A DNA stretch of 64,000 bases, taken from QZLE01 sp033852135 (lineage in GTDB: Bacteria > Pseudomonadota > Gammaproteobacteria > QZLD01). The position numbers and the translations under genes are program-made. Shown piece after piece: positions 26,101 to 34,819 of this stretch (the stretch's first letter is position 1; each line of letters starts with the position of its first letter). The stretch spans positions 62,001 to 126,000 of the forward strand of contig JAWSVB010000010.1 of assembly GCA_033852135.1 (NCBI GenBank), written 5' to 3'. The notes beneath the pieces were generated by a model. The model saw only the letters and a list, made by a program, of their open reading frames with translations, was not told where the DNA came from and ran no database searches.

Positions 26101-27240
26101 TTGAATCAGAACAAATACCTAAATCTTGCTTGTGAGGGCGTAAGGGGTTTGAAACCTTATGTTCCCGGAAAACCAATTGCCGAGTTAGAACGCGAATATG
26201 GTGTGACCAACATCATTAAACTGGCTTCAAATGAAAATCCATTGGGGGCAAGCAAAAAAGCTATATCTGCAATGCAAGAAGCAATGCAGGAGATCCATCT
26301 CTATCCAGATGGAAATGGTTTTGAATTAAAGAAGACAATTGCAGATAAATTTGGTTTTGAGATAGATCAAATTACCCTTGGCAATGGCTCAAATGATATT
26401 TTGGAGCTTATAGCTAGAGTATTCCTGACAATTAATGACGAGGCACTTTTCTCCCAATACTCTTTTGCAGTTTATCCGCTGGCAACCCAAGCAGTTGGTG
26501 CAAGTTTGAATATAGTTCCGGCATTGCCAGAAGATGCCCCAATGCCATTGGGGCATGATCTTAAAGCGATGCGTGCAGCTATCACTGATCGCACAAAAGT
26601 GATCTTTGTTGCTAACCCAAATAACCCGACCGGAACCTGGTTAAATGCCACCGAGCTGGAAGAGTTTATCGCTTCGATTCCAGATAATATTATAGTGGTT
26701 CTTGATGAAGCATATTTTGAATATGTGCAAGAAGCAGATTATCCAGATTGCTCAAAGCTGGTTGCTAAATATCCAAATCTTATAGTTACACGTACTTTCT
26801 CTAAAGTACATGGGTTGGCTGGTGTTAGGGTTGGTTACTCATTCTCTAGTGCTGATGTTGCTGACCTTTTGAATCGTGTGAGGCAGCCATTTAATGTTAA
26901 TGCAATGGCGCAGGCTGCTGCTGTAGCATCTTTAGGTGATAGTGAACATATAGCTGAATCTGTTCGGGTAAATAGTGCAGGATTGAAACAAATAACCAAA
27001 TTTTGTGAGAACAAAGGTTTAGCATATATCCCATCAGTAGGTAATTTTATCTGTATAAAGGTAGGCGCTCATAATGAAAAGCTAGGGGCAGCGGATATAG
27101 ATGAAAAATTACTGCAGAATGGGATCATAGTACGCCCAGTAGCTAACTATAACATGCCAGAATATCTACGTGTTACCGTAGGAACAGAGGCGCAGAATGC
27201 AAGATTGTTGGAAGCACTAGAAAGTATAATGGAGCTTTAG
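26101..27240 (+). CDS. hisC: Histidinol-phosphate aminotransferase HisC (aromatic-cluster type)
   Basis: PLP aminotransferase acting on histidinol phosphate; the copy found in aromatic clusters probably also transaminates aromatic keto acids. The start is TTG 26101, with AGGCGGA upstream; no ATG lies near the expected N-terminus, and NLACEGVRGLKPYVPGKPIAELERE matches family N-termini. Motifs: KLASNENPLG, NPNNPTGTW, and the PLP Lys in RTFSKVHGLAGVRVGY. It has 379 aa. A MITE-like inverted repeat begins immediately after its stop codon. Confidence 0.96.
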   Translation: MNQNKYLNLACEGVRGLKPYVPGKPIAELEREYGVTNIIKLASNENPLGASKKAISAMQEAMQEIHLYPDGNGFELKKTIADKFGFEIDQITLGNGSNDILELIARVFLTINDEALFSQYSFAVYPLATQAVGASLNIVPALPEDAPMPLGHDLKAMRAAITDRTKVIFVANPNNPTGTWLNATELEEFIASIPDNIIVVLDEAYFEYVQEADYPDCSKLVAKYPNLIVTRTFSKVHGLAGVRVGYSFSSADVADLLNRVRQPFNVNAMAQAAAVASLGDSEHIAESVRVNSAGLKQITKFCENKGLAYIPSVGNFICIKVGAHNEKLGAADIDEKLLQNGIIVRPVANYNMPEYLRVTVGTEAQNARLLEALESIMEL

Positions 27241-27331
27241 ATCAACTTGGGTCAGAGTCGTTTGATTTTCTGCGCAGCAGCTGCGGGAAAATAGCAAAAT
27301 ATAAAAATCAAACGACTCTGACCCCATTGAT
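27241..27331. mobile_element. MITE/REP-like element in the hisC-tyrA gap
   Basis: A 21-bp perfect inverted repeat (27249-27269 and 27304-27324, beginning GGGTCAGAGTCGTTTGAT) is flanked by a further 5-bp pair ATCAA/TTGAT. It encloses an inner CGCAG-CAG-CTGCG hairpin (27273-27285). The GGGTCAGAGT terminus is of the kind found beside REP-associated tyrosine transposases. No coding capacity, so a non-autonomous unit. It starts right after the hisC stop. Confidence 0.75.
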
Positions 27332-27349
27332 CATAATGAGGAATCATAG

Positions 27350-28219
27350 ATGATAAATAAACTTTGCATAATTGGTGTTGGCCTTATTGGTGGCTCTTTA
27401 GCTCGTGCTCTACGAGAGAAAGGCTATTGCAAAAATATAGTTGGCAGTAGTAGAAGTGCTGCTCATCTACAAAAGGCGGTCGATTTAGGGGTGATAGATT
27501 CCTATTCAACCGATATGCAAGAGGCTGTAGCAGGTGCAGATGTAGTAATAGTATGTGTGCCGCTTGGAGCGATGGAGTTAGTCTTTTCTCAAATTAAAGA
27601 TGTAATAACTTCAGATACTATCATCACAGATGTCGGTAGCTCTAAGCAGAGTGTTGTTGATGCTGCGCAGAGGGCATTTGGAGAAGTACCTGCAAACCTT
27701 GTTCCTGGGCATCCAATTGCAGGCACAGAAAAAAGTGGTGTTGAAGCATCATTTGCAGAGCTGTTTCAGCGCCGTAAAGTTATTATCACACCATTGAAGC
27801 AAAACGATTTAAAGCAAGTAGAAAAGATTGAACAGATGTGGCAGCAAACAGGGGCTGAAGTACGTCAAATGACAGTGCAGCACCATGATGAAGTTCTTGC
27901 CGCTACCTCACACTTACCTCATGTTTTGGCGTTTGGAATTGTTGATACTCTAGCGAAGATGGATTCACAGCAAGAGATCTTCGAATATGCTGCTGGAGGA
28001 TTTCGTGATTTTACCCGTATTGCATCCAGTGATCCGGTAATGTGGCGTGATATCTGTATAAATAATCGTGATGCAGTTTTGAAGGTGATGCGCAACTATA
28101 TAACAGATATGGAAGCGATGTATGATTTGATCGATAAGTCAGATGGTGAAGCAATTAAATCTTCTTTTGAAGAAGCAAAAGCTATTCGTGACAAATTTAA
28201 TGCAATGTTGAATGCTTAG
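27350..28219 (+). CDS. tyrA: Prephenate/arogenate dehydrogenase TyrA
   Basis: Oxidatively decarboxylates prephenate (or arogenate) toward tyrosine. The 289-aa protein opens with the Rossmann motif IIGVGLIGGSLARALREKG, and has PGHPIAGTEKSGVEA and the HLPHVLAFG active-site region. It is a stand-alone dehydrogenase: there is no chorismate mutase domain and, unlike in Pseudomonas, no fusion to aroA, which follows separately after 23 nt. TGAGGAATC precedes the ATG. Confidence 0.94.
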   Translation: MINKLCIIGVGLIGGSLARALREKGYCKNIVGSSRSAAHLQKAVDLGVIDSYSTDMQEAVAGADVVIVCVPLGAMELVFSQIKDVITSDTIITDVGSSKQSVVDAAQRAFGEVPANLVPGHPIAGTEKSGVEASFAELFQRRKVIITPLKQNDLKQVEKIEQMWQQTGAEVRQMTVQHHDEVLAATSHLPHVLAFGIVDTLAKMDSQQEIFEYAAGGFRDFTRIASSDPVMWRDICINNRDAVLKVMRNYITDMEAMYDLIDKSDGEAIKSSFEEAKAIRDKFNAMLNA

Positions 28220-28242
28220 CCAATTTTTTTAAGGCAAAATTT

Positions 28243-29556
28243 ATGAAAAACATCAAATATATAGTAAGTCCAAGCAATAAAATTAATGGTGAGTTCCGTG
28301 TTCCAGGAGATAAATCTATCTCCCATAGGTCAATTATGCTTGGAGCATTGGCTGATGGAACTACTAATGTAACCGGTTTTCTTAGTGGTGAAGATAGCTT
28401 GGCAACCCTTAAAGCATTTCAAGATATGGGGGTTGAGATTGAAGGACCCGTTGATGGTAATGTGAAAATAAAAGGGGTTGGGATTGATGGTCTAAATACC
28501 CCTGCAAAACCGCTGGACCTTGGTAATTCTGGTACATCTATGCGTCTTATGAGCGGGCTACTTGCGGGGCAAAAATTTGATGCCACATTAATAGGTGATG
28601 AGTCATTATCATCGAGGCCGATGAAGCGTGTAACTGATCCGCTTGCCATAATGGGGGCTAAGATTGTTACTACAGAAAAAGGCACTGCACCTATTAAAAT
28701 ATCCGGTGCTAGTAATATAAAAGGGATAACTTACGAGATGCCAATGGCAAGTGCCCAGGTAAAATCGTGCCTTTTATTAGCAGGTTTATATGCTGATGGT
28801 GAAACCGTGGTTACAGAGCCTGCGCCAACCAGAGATCATACTGAAAGAATGCTTTCAGGTTTTGGGTATAAAGTAGTGGTTGATGGTTCAAAGGTGACTA
28901 TAAATGGTGGCGGTCGTCTAACAGCTACTGATATTGATGTCCCTGCAGATATATCTTCGGCAGCGTTCTTTATGGTTGCAGCTGCAATCGCCCAAGATTC
29001 AGAAGTTGTGATTCAACATGTCGGCATAAACCCTACTCGTACTGGAGTAATAGATATTCTTAAACTCATGGGGGCAGATATTACCCTAGAGAATGAAAAG
29101 GTGGTTGGTGGTGAGCCAATTGCAGATATCCGGGTTAAAAGTTCTAACTTGAAAGGCATTCAAATTCCAGAAGAGCTAGTACCACTTGCAATAGATGAGT
29201 TTCCGGTAATATTTGTCGCAGCAGCCTGTGCTGAAGGTACAACTATATTGACCGGTGCAGAAGAGTTAAGGGTTAAGGAATCGGATCGAATTCAGGTTAT
29301 GGCAGATGGCTTGCAAGCTCTTGGTGTTGATGCGCAACCAACAGCAGATGGGATGATTATTAATAGTAGTAAAATAGGTGGCGGCTCAGTTACAAGTCAT
29401 GGTGATCACCGTATAGCAATGTCATTTGCAGTAGCAAGCTTAAGGTCTACCGCTGAGATAGAGATAAATGACTGTCTTAATGTTAATACTTCATTTCCAG
29501 GTTTTGCGCAGTTGGCGCAGCAAGTTGGAATTAAGCTGCAAGAGGTAGAAGTCTAG
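28243..29556 (+). CDS. aroA: 3-phosphoshikimate 1-carboxyvinyltransferase (EPSP synthase)
   Basis: Transfers enolpyruvate from PEP to shikimate-3-phosphate. The 437-aa protein has PGDKSISHRSIMLGALADG, LGNSGTSMRLMSG, and DHTERMLSGFG, with later ESDRI and SHGDHRIAMSFAV motifs. The loop reads GNSGTSMRL rather than the GNAGTAMRP of E. coli-type class I enzymes, and SAQVKSCLLLAGLYADG fits class II EPSP synthases. It is separated by 23 nt from tyrA and 3 nt from cmk, so tightly coupled. Confidence 0.97.
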   Translation: MKNIKYIVSPSNKINGEFRVPGDKSISHRSIMLGALADGTTNVTGFLSGEDSLATLKAFQDMGVEIEGPVDGNVKIKGVGIDGLNTPAKPLDLGNSGTSMRLMSGLLAGQKFDATLIGDESLSSRPMKRVTDPLAIMGAKIVTTEKGTAPIKISGASNIKGITYEMPMASAQVKSCLLLAGLYADGETVVTEPAPTRDHTERMLSGFGYKVVVDGSKVTINGGGRLTATDIDVPADISSAAFFMVAAAIAQDSEVVIQHVGINPTRTGVIDILKLMGADITLENEKVVGGEPIADIRVKSSNLKGIQIPEELVPLAIDEFPVIFVAAACAEGTTILTGAEELRVKESDRIQVMADGLQALGVDAQPTADGMIINSSKIGGGSVTSHGDHRIAMSFAVASLRSTAEIEINDCLNVNTSFPGFAQLAQQVGIKLQEVEV

Positions 29557-29559
29557 TTT

Positions 29560-30234
29560 ATGCATAATAATATTCCGGTAATTGCAGTAGATGGCCCGAG
29601 TGGATCAGGTAAAGGTACGCTTAGTCGAATTATTAGTGAAAAGTTAGGTTGGGGGCTCTTGGATAGTGGTGCTATGTACCGCCTTCTTGCTTTAGATTGT
29701 TTAAAAAACAACCTTGATCTACAAAATGAAGTGGCAGTGGCGAAATTAGCCGCAGAAATGGCGATAGAGTTCAAAAACTGTAAAGAAAGTCAGGAAATAA
29801 AAGTATTCCTTGATAATGAAGATGTTACGTTGCAGCTTCGCACCGAAGAAACTGGAAATGCGGCATCAAAAGTAGCCGCTATACCTAGTGCCAGAGCGGC
29901 TTTGCTGCAAAAACAAAGGGATTTTGCCTGTGCACCAGGATTGGTCGCTGATGGTCGCGATATGGGAACAGTAGTATTTCCTAATGCAAAACTTAAAGTT
30001 TTTTTGACAGCTAGTGCACAAGAAAGAGCAAAAAGACGATATAACCAGTTGAAGCAAAACGGATTCGATGTTAACCTTCACGCACTTTTGAAAGAGATAG
30101 AAGAACGGGACGAGCGAGATATGAACCGAACTTCTGCCCCTTTAAAGCCAGCTGATGACGCTTTGATAATTGATTCTTCTAGCATGACCATAGATGAGGT
30201 TGTGCATTTTGTTATGGAATCATTTGTAAAATAA
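29560..30234 (+). CDS. cmk: Cytidylate kinase
   Basis: Phosphorylates CMP and dCMP. The 224-aa protein has the P-loop VDGPSGSGKGTLSR, LDSGAMYRLLA, the GRDMGTVVFPNAKLKVFLTAS segment and RRYNQL lid arginines. It begins 3 nt after the aroA stop, an arrangement suggesting translational coupling. rpsA follows after a 137-nt gap. Confidence 0.97.
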   Translation: MHNNIPVIAVDGPSGSGKGTLSRIISEKLGWGLLDSGAMYRLLALDCLKNNLDLQNEVAVAKLAAEMAIEFKNCKESQEIKVFLDNEDVTLQLRTEETGNAASKVAAIPSARAALLQKQRDFACAPGLVADGRDMGTVVFPNAKLKVFLTASAQERAKRRYNQLKQNGFDVNLHALLKEIEERDERDMNRTSAPLKPADDALIIDSSSMTIDEVVHFVMESFVK

Positions 30235-30371
30235 ATAAGTGAATCAGTTGTTTATTTTGAGGTTGATCATAAGGATGTGAATGACCAAAACATTAATTAA
30301 CCCGTGTAAAATGGAGTGCAATTATACGGTAGAAAGTTTGGATTCAAACGAATCCATAGGATATTAAGAGT

Positions 30372-32063
30372 ATGACCGAGAGTTTTGCAGAATTATTTGA
30401 ACAAAGTCTTCTAGAAACACAAATGGCCCCAGGATCGATTGTCAAAGGGGTTATTATGGATATTCAGGGCGATTTTGTAATTGTAAATGCCGGATTAAAA
30501 TCAGAAGGCGTTATCCCTGTTGACCAATTCTTTGATGAGAGTGGAAAATTAGAAATTCAAGTTGGCGATGAAGTAGATGTTGCTCTTGACTCTCTTGAAG
30601 ATGGCTATGGCGAGACTAGACTTTCTCGTGAAAAAGCAAAACGTGCATCAGCGTGGATTGAACTGGAAAAAGCTAGCGAAGCAAATGAAACCGTAATGGG
30701 TATCATCAGCGGCAAGGTTAAAGGTGGCTTTACTGTTGAGCTTAAGCACATCAGAGCATTCCTACCAGGATCTCTTGTAGACGTTAGACCAGTTCGCGAT
30801 ACAAGCTACTTGGAAAATAAAGAACTAGAATTTAAAGTTATCAAGCTTGATCGTCAAAGAAACAACGTTGTTGTTTCTCGTCGTGCAGTAGTTGAAGAAG
30901 AGTACAGTGCAGATCGTGAAGCTCTACTTGAGAACCTGCAAGAAGGACATACTGCTAAAGGTGTTGTTAAGAACCTTACAGATTACGGTGCATTTATCGA
31001 TCTAGGTGGAATTGACGGACTTCTACATATCACAGATATGGCTTGGAAGCGTGTTAAGCACCCATCAGAAGTTGTTGAAGTTGGTGAAGAGATCGAAGTA
31101 CGCGTACTTAAGTTTGATAAAGAGAAGAACAGAGTATCTCTTGGTCTTAAGCAAATGGGTGAAGATCCATGGGTTGATATCGCTCGTCGTTACCCAGAAA
31201 GCTCAAAACTATTCGGAAAAGTTACTAATATAGCTGACTACGGTTGTTTTGTTGAGATTGAAGATGGCGTTGAAGGTCTTGTTCACGTTTCTGAAATGGA
31301 TTGGACTAACAAAAACGTTAATCCAAATAAAGTTGTACAGCTTGGTGATGAAGTTGAAGTTGTTGTTCTTGATATCGATGAAGAGCGTCGCAGAATTTCA
31401 CTAGGTATGAAGCAATGTCGCACTAATCCTTGGGATGAGTTCGCAGCAACTCATAACAAAGGTGACAAGATTTCAGGTAACATCAAATCTATCACAGACT
31501 TCGGAATCTTCGTTGGTCTTGACGGTGGTATTGACGGTCTTGTACATCTTTCAGACATCTCTTGGAACGACGTTGGTGAAGAAGCGGTAAGACAGTTCAA
31601 GAAAGGCGATGAAGTTGAAGCAGTAGTACTTTCTGTTGATTCAGAGCGTGAGAGAATCTCTCTTGGTGTTAAGCAGCTTGAAAGAGACCCATTCTCGAAC
31701 TTTGTTGCTGAGAACGAGAAAGGCAGCCTAGTAAAAGGTGTAGTATCTGAAGTTGATGCTAAAGGCGCTATTATTGACCTAGGTGAAGGTATTGAAGGTC
31801 AATTAAGAGTTTCTGAAATCTCACGTGAGAGAATTGAAGATGCTCGTCAAGCTCTTGAAGTAGGTCAAGAAGTTGAAGCCAAGTTTGTTGGTGTTGATCG
31901 TAAGAGCAGAGCAATTACTCTTTCAATCAAAGCAAAGGATGCTGCGGAAGAAGCAAATGCGATTAGTGACTACAATCGTGAGTCTCAAGCTTCTGCATCT
32001 GCTGGATCATCCACAATTGGTGATCTACTTAAGGCACAAATGGATAGCCAGAAAGAAGGCTAA
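30372..32063 (+). CDS. rpsA: 30S ribosomal protein S1
   Basis: mRNA-binding ribosomal protein needed for translation of structured or weak-SD messages. The 563-aa protein carries six S1 repeats: two divergent ones that bind the ribosome (from about residues 20 and 105), then four canonical ones with motifs such as DYGAFIDLGGIDGLLHITDMAW and DFGIFVGLDGGIDGLVHLSDISW. The C-terminus ends in a Ser/Ala-rich linker. Codon usage is strongly biased to C-ending codons compared with neighbours, as expected for a highly expressed gene. The 137-nt leader probably contains its own promoter; TAAAAT at 30306 is a candidate -10. Confidence 0.98.
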   Translation: MTESFAELFEQSLLETQMAPGSIVKGVIMDIQGDFVIVNAGLKSEGVIPVDQFFDESGKLEIQVGDEVDVALDSLEDGYGETRLSREKAKRASAWIELEKASEANETVMGIISGKVKGGFTVELKHIRAFLPGSLVDVRPVRDTSYLENKELEFKVIKLDRQRNNVVVSRRAVVEEEYSADREALLENLQEGHTAKGVVKNLTDYGAFIDLGGIDGLLHITDMAWKRVKHPSEVVEVGEEIEVRVLKFDKEKNRVSLGLKQMGEDPWVDIARRYPESSKLFGKVTNIADYGCFVEIEDGVEGLVHVSEMDWTNKNVNPNKVVQLGDEVEVVVLDIDEERRRISLGMKQCRTNPWDEFAATHNKGDKISGNIKSITDFGIFVGLDGGIDGLVHLSDISWNDVGEEAVRQFKKGDEVEAVVLSVDSERERISLGVKQLERDPFSNFVAENEKGSLVKGVVSEVDAKGAIIDLGEGIEGQLRVSEISRERIEDARQALEVGQEVEAKFVGVDRKSRAITLSIKAKDAAEEANAISDYNRESQASASAGSSTIGDLLKAQMDSQKEG

Positions 32064-32132
32064 TATTGAGCAGCTGCACCAGGATGGTTCTGGTGCAGTC
32101 AATTAATACATTTTTTTGATTAGGTAGGTTCG

Positions 32133-32453
32133 ATGGTTGATACAAAGAAAACAATGACAAAATCAGAGTTGATCGAAGTAGTTGCAAATAGTCAGCAGCA
32201 TCTCGCATTTAAGGATGTTGAGCTAGCTGTAAAAACTCTGCTTGAGCATATGAGTGAAGCCCTATCTTCTGGAGAGCGAATTGAGATTCGTGGATTTGGA
32301 AGTTTTTCACTTCACCACAGACCACCAAGGATTGGAAGAAACCCTAAAACAGGTGATTCGGTAGCACTACCAGGAAAATATGTTCCTCACTTTAAGCCAG
32401 GGAAAGAGTTAAGAGAGCGCGTTAATGAAGTCTTCATAGAGTCATTAGGCTAA
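32133..32453 (+). CDS. ihfB: Integration host factor subunit beta
   Basis: DNA-bending nucleoid protein that works as a heterodimer with IhfA. The HU/IHF signature GFGSFSLHHRPPRIGRNPKTG is intact and the C-terminal HFKPGKELRERVN is standard. The start ATG 32133 has TAGGTAGG upstream, giving 106 aa; an internal ATG at 32154 (MTKSELIE) would give the more usual length but lacks a ribosome site. It lies 69 nt after rpsA, the conserved pairing, and is followed by a strong terminator. Confidence 0.96.
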   Translation: MVDTKKTMTKSELIEVVANSQQHLAFKDVELAVKTLLEHMSEALSSGERIEIRGFGSFSLHHRPPRIGRNPKTGDSVALPGKYVPHFKPGKELRERVNEVFIESLG

Positions 32454-32475
32454 CCTCTTAGCTGAAAAGTTGTCT

Positions 32476-32504
32476 AAAAAGCCGCATATTAGTGCGGCTT
32501 TTTT
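32476..32504 (+). terminator. Terminator of the rpsA-ihfB unit
   Basis: AAAAAGCCGCA (32476-32486) pairs with TGCGGCTTTTT (32493-32503), followed by T. Confidence 0.93.
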
Positions 32505-32631
32505 ATTTTAAGTTATCGAGTATGTTTAGATAGCGTAGATTTTGCATAAATTTAGGTCATACATATCTATTAGCACTGCCTATTGATTTAGTCAGATATT
32601 AAAATACACCACTTTTAAATAAATAATTCCC

Positions 32632-32657
32632 CTTGAAACCTCGCAAACAGCCCCCAT
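32632..32657 (+). promoter_or_regulatory. RpoH (sigma-32) heat-shock promoter of htpG
   Basis: CTTGAAA (32632-32638), 13 nt, then CCCCAT (32652-32657) matches the sigma-32 consensus CTTGAAA-N11-16-CCCCAT very closely, about 55 nt upstream of the htpG start. Confidence 0.85.
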
Positions 32658-32713
32658 AAAGTTAACAAACCGAATAATTATTTATGGAAAATAGAAATTA
32701 GGAGCTGTAATAA

Positions 32714-34615
32714 ATGACTGTTTCTGCAAAAAAAGAGACTCATGAGTTTCAAACCGAAGTAACCCAATTATTGGATCTGATGATCCACTCTCTATATAGC
32801 AATAAAGAGATTTTTCTACGTGAGCTTGTGTCAAATGCATCAGATGCAGCGGATAAGCTACGCTTTGAAGCCTTAGCTAATGACAAGCTATTCGAAGATG
32901 ATTCTGAACTAAAGATTAGAGTCTCTTACGATAAAGAAGCAAAAACAGTAACCGTTAGCGATAATGGTATTGGTATGACTAGAGATGAAGTGATTGATCA
33001 TCTAGGTACTATTGCAAAATCTGGAACTAAGTCATTCTTCAATTCATTGACTGGTGATCAAGCAAAAGATGCTCAGCTAATTGGTCAATTTGGTGTTGGT
33101 TTTTACTCGTCATTTATAATCGCGGATAAAGTAACGGTTAGAACAAGAAAAGCGGGGCTGGAAAGCTCTGATGGTGTTGAGTGGATATCAGGTGGCAAAG
33201 GTGATTTCTCTGTTGAGAATATTGAGAAAGCTGACAGAGGTACAGAAGTAATTCTACATCTGCGCGATGATGAGAATGAATTCCTTGATGATTGGCGTCT
33301 AAGAACAGTTATTAAGAAGTACTCTGACCATATCTCTTTGCCAATTATTATGAAAAGTATTCCAGCACCAGCTGAAGAGGGTAAGGAGCAAGAAGAGCCA
33401 GTTGATGAGACAGTAAACTCTGCTTCTGCATTGTGGACCAGAGCTAAAAAAGATATCACTGCAGAGGAATATGATGAATTTTATCAGCATGTTTCACACG
33501 ATTTTGAAGCTCCATTAGCGCATATCCATAACCGTGTAGAGGGAACTCAGTCTTACATATCTCTGCTTTATATCCCTAAGAACCCACCTTTCGATCTATA
33601 TGATCGTGAGAGTAAACATGGTCTTAAATTATACGTGAAGCGTGTGTTTATTATGGATGAAGCGGATAAGCTTCTTCCTAGATATCTGCGTTTTGTGAAG
33701 GGTGTTATTGATTCTGATGATCTACCACTTAACGTATCGCGTGAGATTTTGCAGCACAATAAAGTTATCGATAGTATTCGCGGTGGATCGGTGAAGAAAA
33801 TCTTAGACATGTTGCAAAAAATGTCAGAGAAAGAGCCGGAGAAGTACCAGGAATTCTGGAAGGCATTTGGGCGCGTTCTTAAAGAAGGTCCTGGCGAAGA
33901 CTTCAGTAATAAAGAGAAAATTGCCAAACTATTCCGTTTTGCCTCAACTCATACTGGCACTGACGAGCAAAATGTATCGTTTGATGATTACATCTCTCGT
34001 ATGAAAGAAGGTCAGGACAAAATTTACTACATTGTTGCAGATAGTTTTGCTGGTGCTAAGAACAGCCCTCACCTTGAAGTGTTTGCCAAGAAGGGGTTAG
34101 AAGTACTGCTTCTATCAGACCCAGTAGACGAGTGGTTGGCTTCACATGTGACTGAGTTTGGTGGAAAGTCACTACAAGCAGTTTCTAAAGGTTCTCTTGA
34201 TCTGGGTGAGTTCGATGATGAGAAAGAGAAAGAAGAGCTTAAGAAGAATGAGACTGAGCTAAAAGATCTGCTAGATAAGATGAAAGAGTCATTAGAAGAC
34301 AAGGTGAAAGAGGTTCGTTTAACCAGTCGTCTAACAGGTTCTCCATCATGCTTAGTTGTTGAAGAGCATGAGATGGCGGTTAATATTCAAAGAATGCTTA
34401 AATCAGCTGGTCATGCTATGCCTCAAGGAAAACCAATTCTAGAGATAAATCCAGAGCATGCTTTGGTTAAGAGAATGAATGATGACCTTGCTGGTGAAAC
34501 TTTTGCTGATTTAGCGCATGTACTGTTTGACCAAGCGCTGCTTGTTGAAGGTGGGCAGATAGATGATCCAAATGAGTTTGTCAGAAGAATGAATAGCTTA
34601 TTGGCAAAGTCTTAA
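32714..34615 (+). CDS. htpG: Molecular chaperone HtpG (Hsp90)
   Basis: Cytosolic ATP-dependent chaperone of 633 aa. The GHKL ATPase domain shows ELVSNASDAADKLRFEAL, DNGIGMTRDEVIDHLGTIAKSGT and GQFGVGFYSSFIIAD. The middle domain contains LPLNVSREILQHNKVI with the catalytic-loop Arg, and the C-terminal dimerisation domain ends the protein. AGGAGCTG precedes the ATG. It is monocistronic, with a heat-shock-type promoter upstream and a terminator downstream. Confidence 0.98.
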   Translation: MTVSAKKETHEFQTEVTQLLDLMIHSLYSNKEIFLRELVSNASDAADKLRFEALANDKLFEDDSELKIRVSYDKEAKTVTVSDNGIGMTRDEVIDHLGTIAKSGTKSFFNSLTGDQAKDAQLIGQFGVGFYSSFIIADKVTVRTRKAGLESSDGVEWISGGKGDFSVENIEKADRGTEVILHLRDDENEFLDDWRLRTVIKKYSDHISLPIIMKSIPAPAEEGKEQEEPVDETVNSASALWTRAKKDITAEEYDEFYQHVSHDFEAPLAHIHNRVEGTQSYISLLYIPKNPPFDLYDRESKHGLKLYVKRVFIMDEADKLLPRYLRFVKGVIDSDDLPLNVSREILQHNKVIDSIRGGSVKKILDMLQKMSEKEPEKYQEFWKAFGRVLKEGPGEDFSNKEKIAKLFRFASTHTGTDEQNVSFDDYISRMKEGQDKIYYIVADSFAGAKNSPHLEVFAKKGLEVLLLSDPVDEWLASHVTEFGGKSLQAVSKGSLDLGEFDDEKEKEELKKNETELKDLLDKMKESLEDKVKEVRLTSRLTGSPSCLVVEEHEMAVNIQRMLKSAGHAMPQGKPILEINPEHALVKRMNDDLAGETFADLAHVLFDQALLVEGGQIDDPNEFVRRMNSLLAKS

Positions 34616-34683
34616 GCAAATTATTAAAATATCGAAAAATTATACTTGAACCATTGTAAGATGGAGAGTATAAAATAGGTCTC

Positions 34684-34722
34684 AGGAGTGATTGTGCACT
34701 GCCATAATCACTCCTTTTTTTA
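34684..34722 (+). terminator. Terminator after htpG
   Basis: AGGAGTGATT (34684-34693) pairs with AATCACTCCT (34706-34715) and runs into a T7 tract. Confidence 0.92.
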
Positions 34723-34819
34723 AGGTTGTTTTTAGGATAGTCAGTGTAACTTATGCATTAACTAATTGGCCTAATGGACATGGCCAGACAATCGTCATAA
34801 ATGGAAAGCATTTTGTTAT

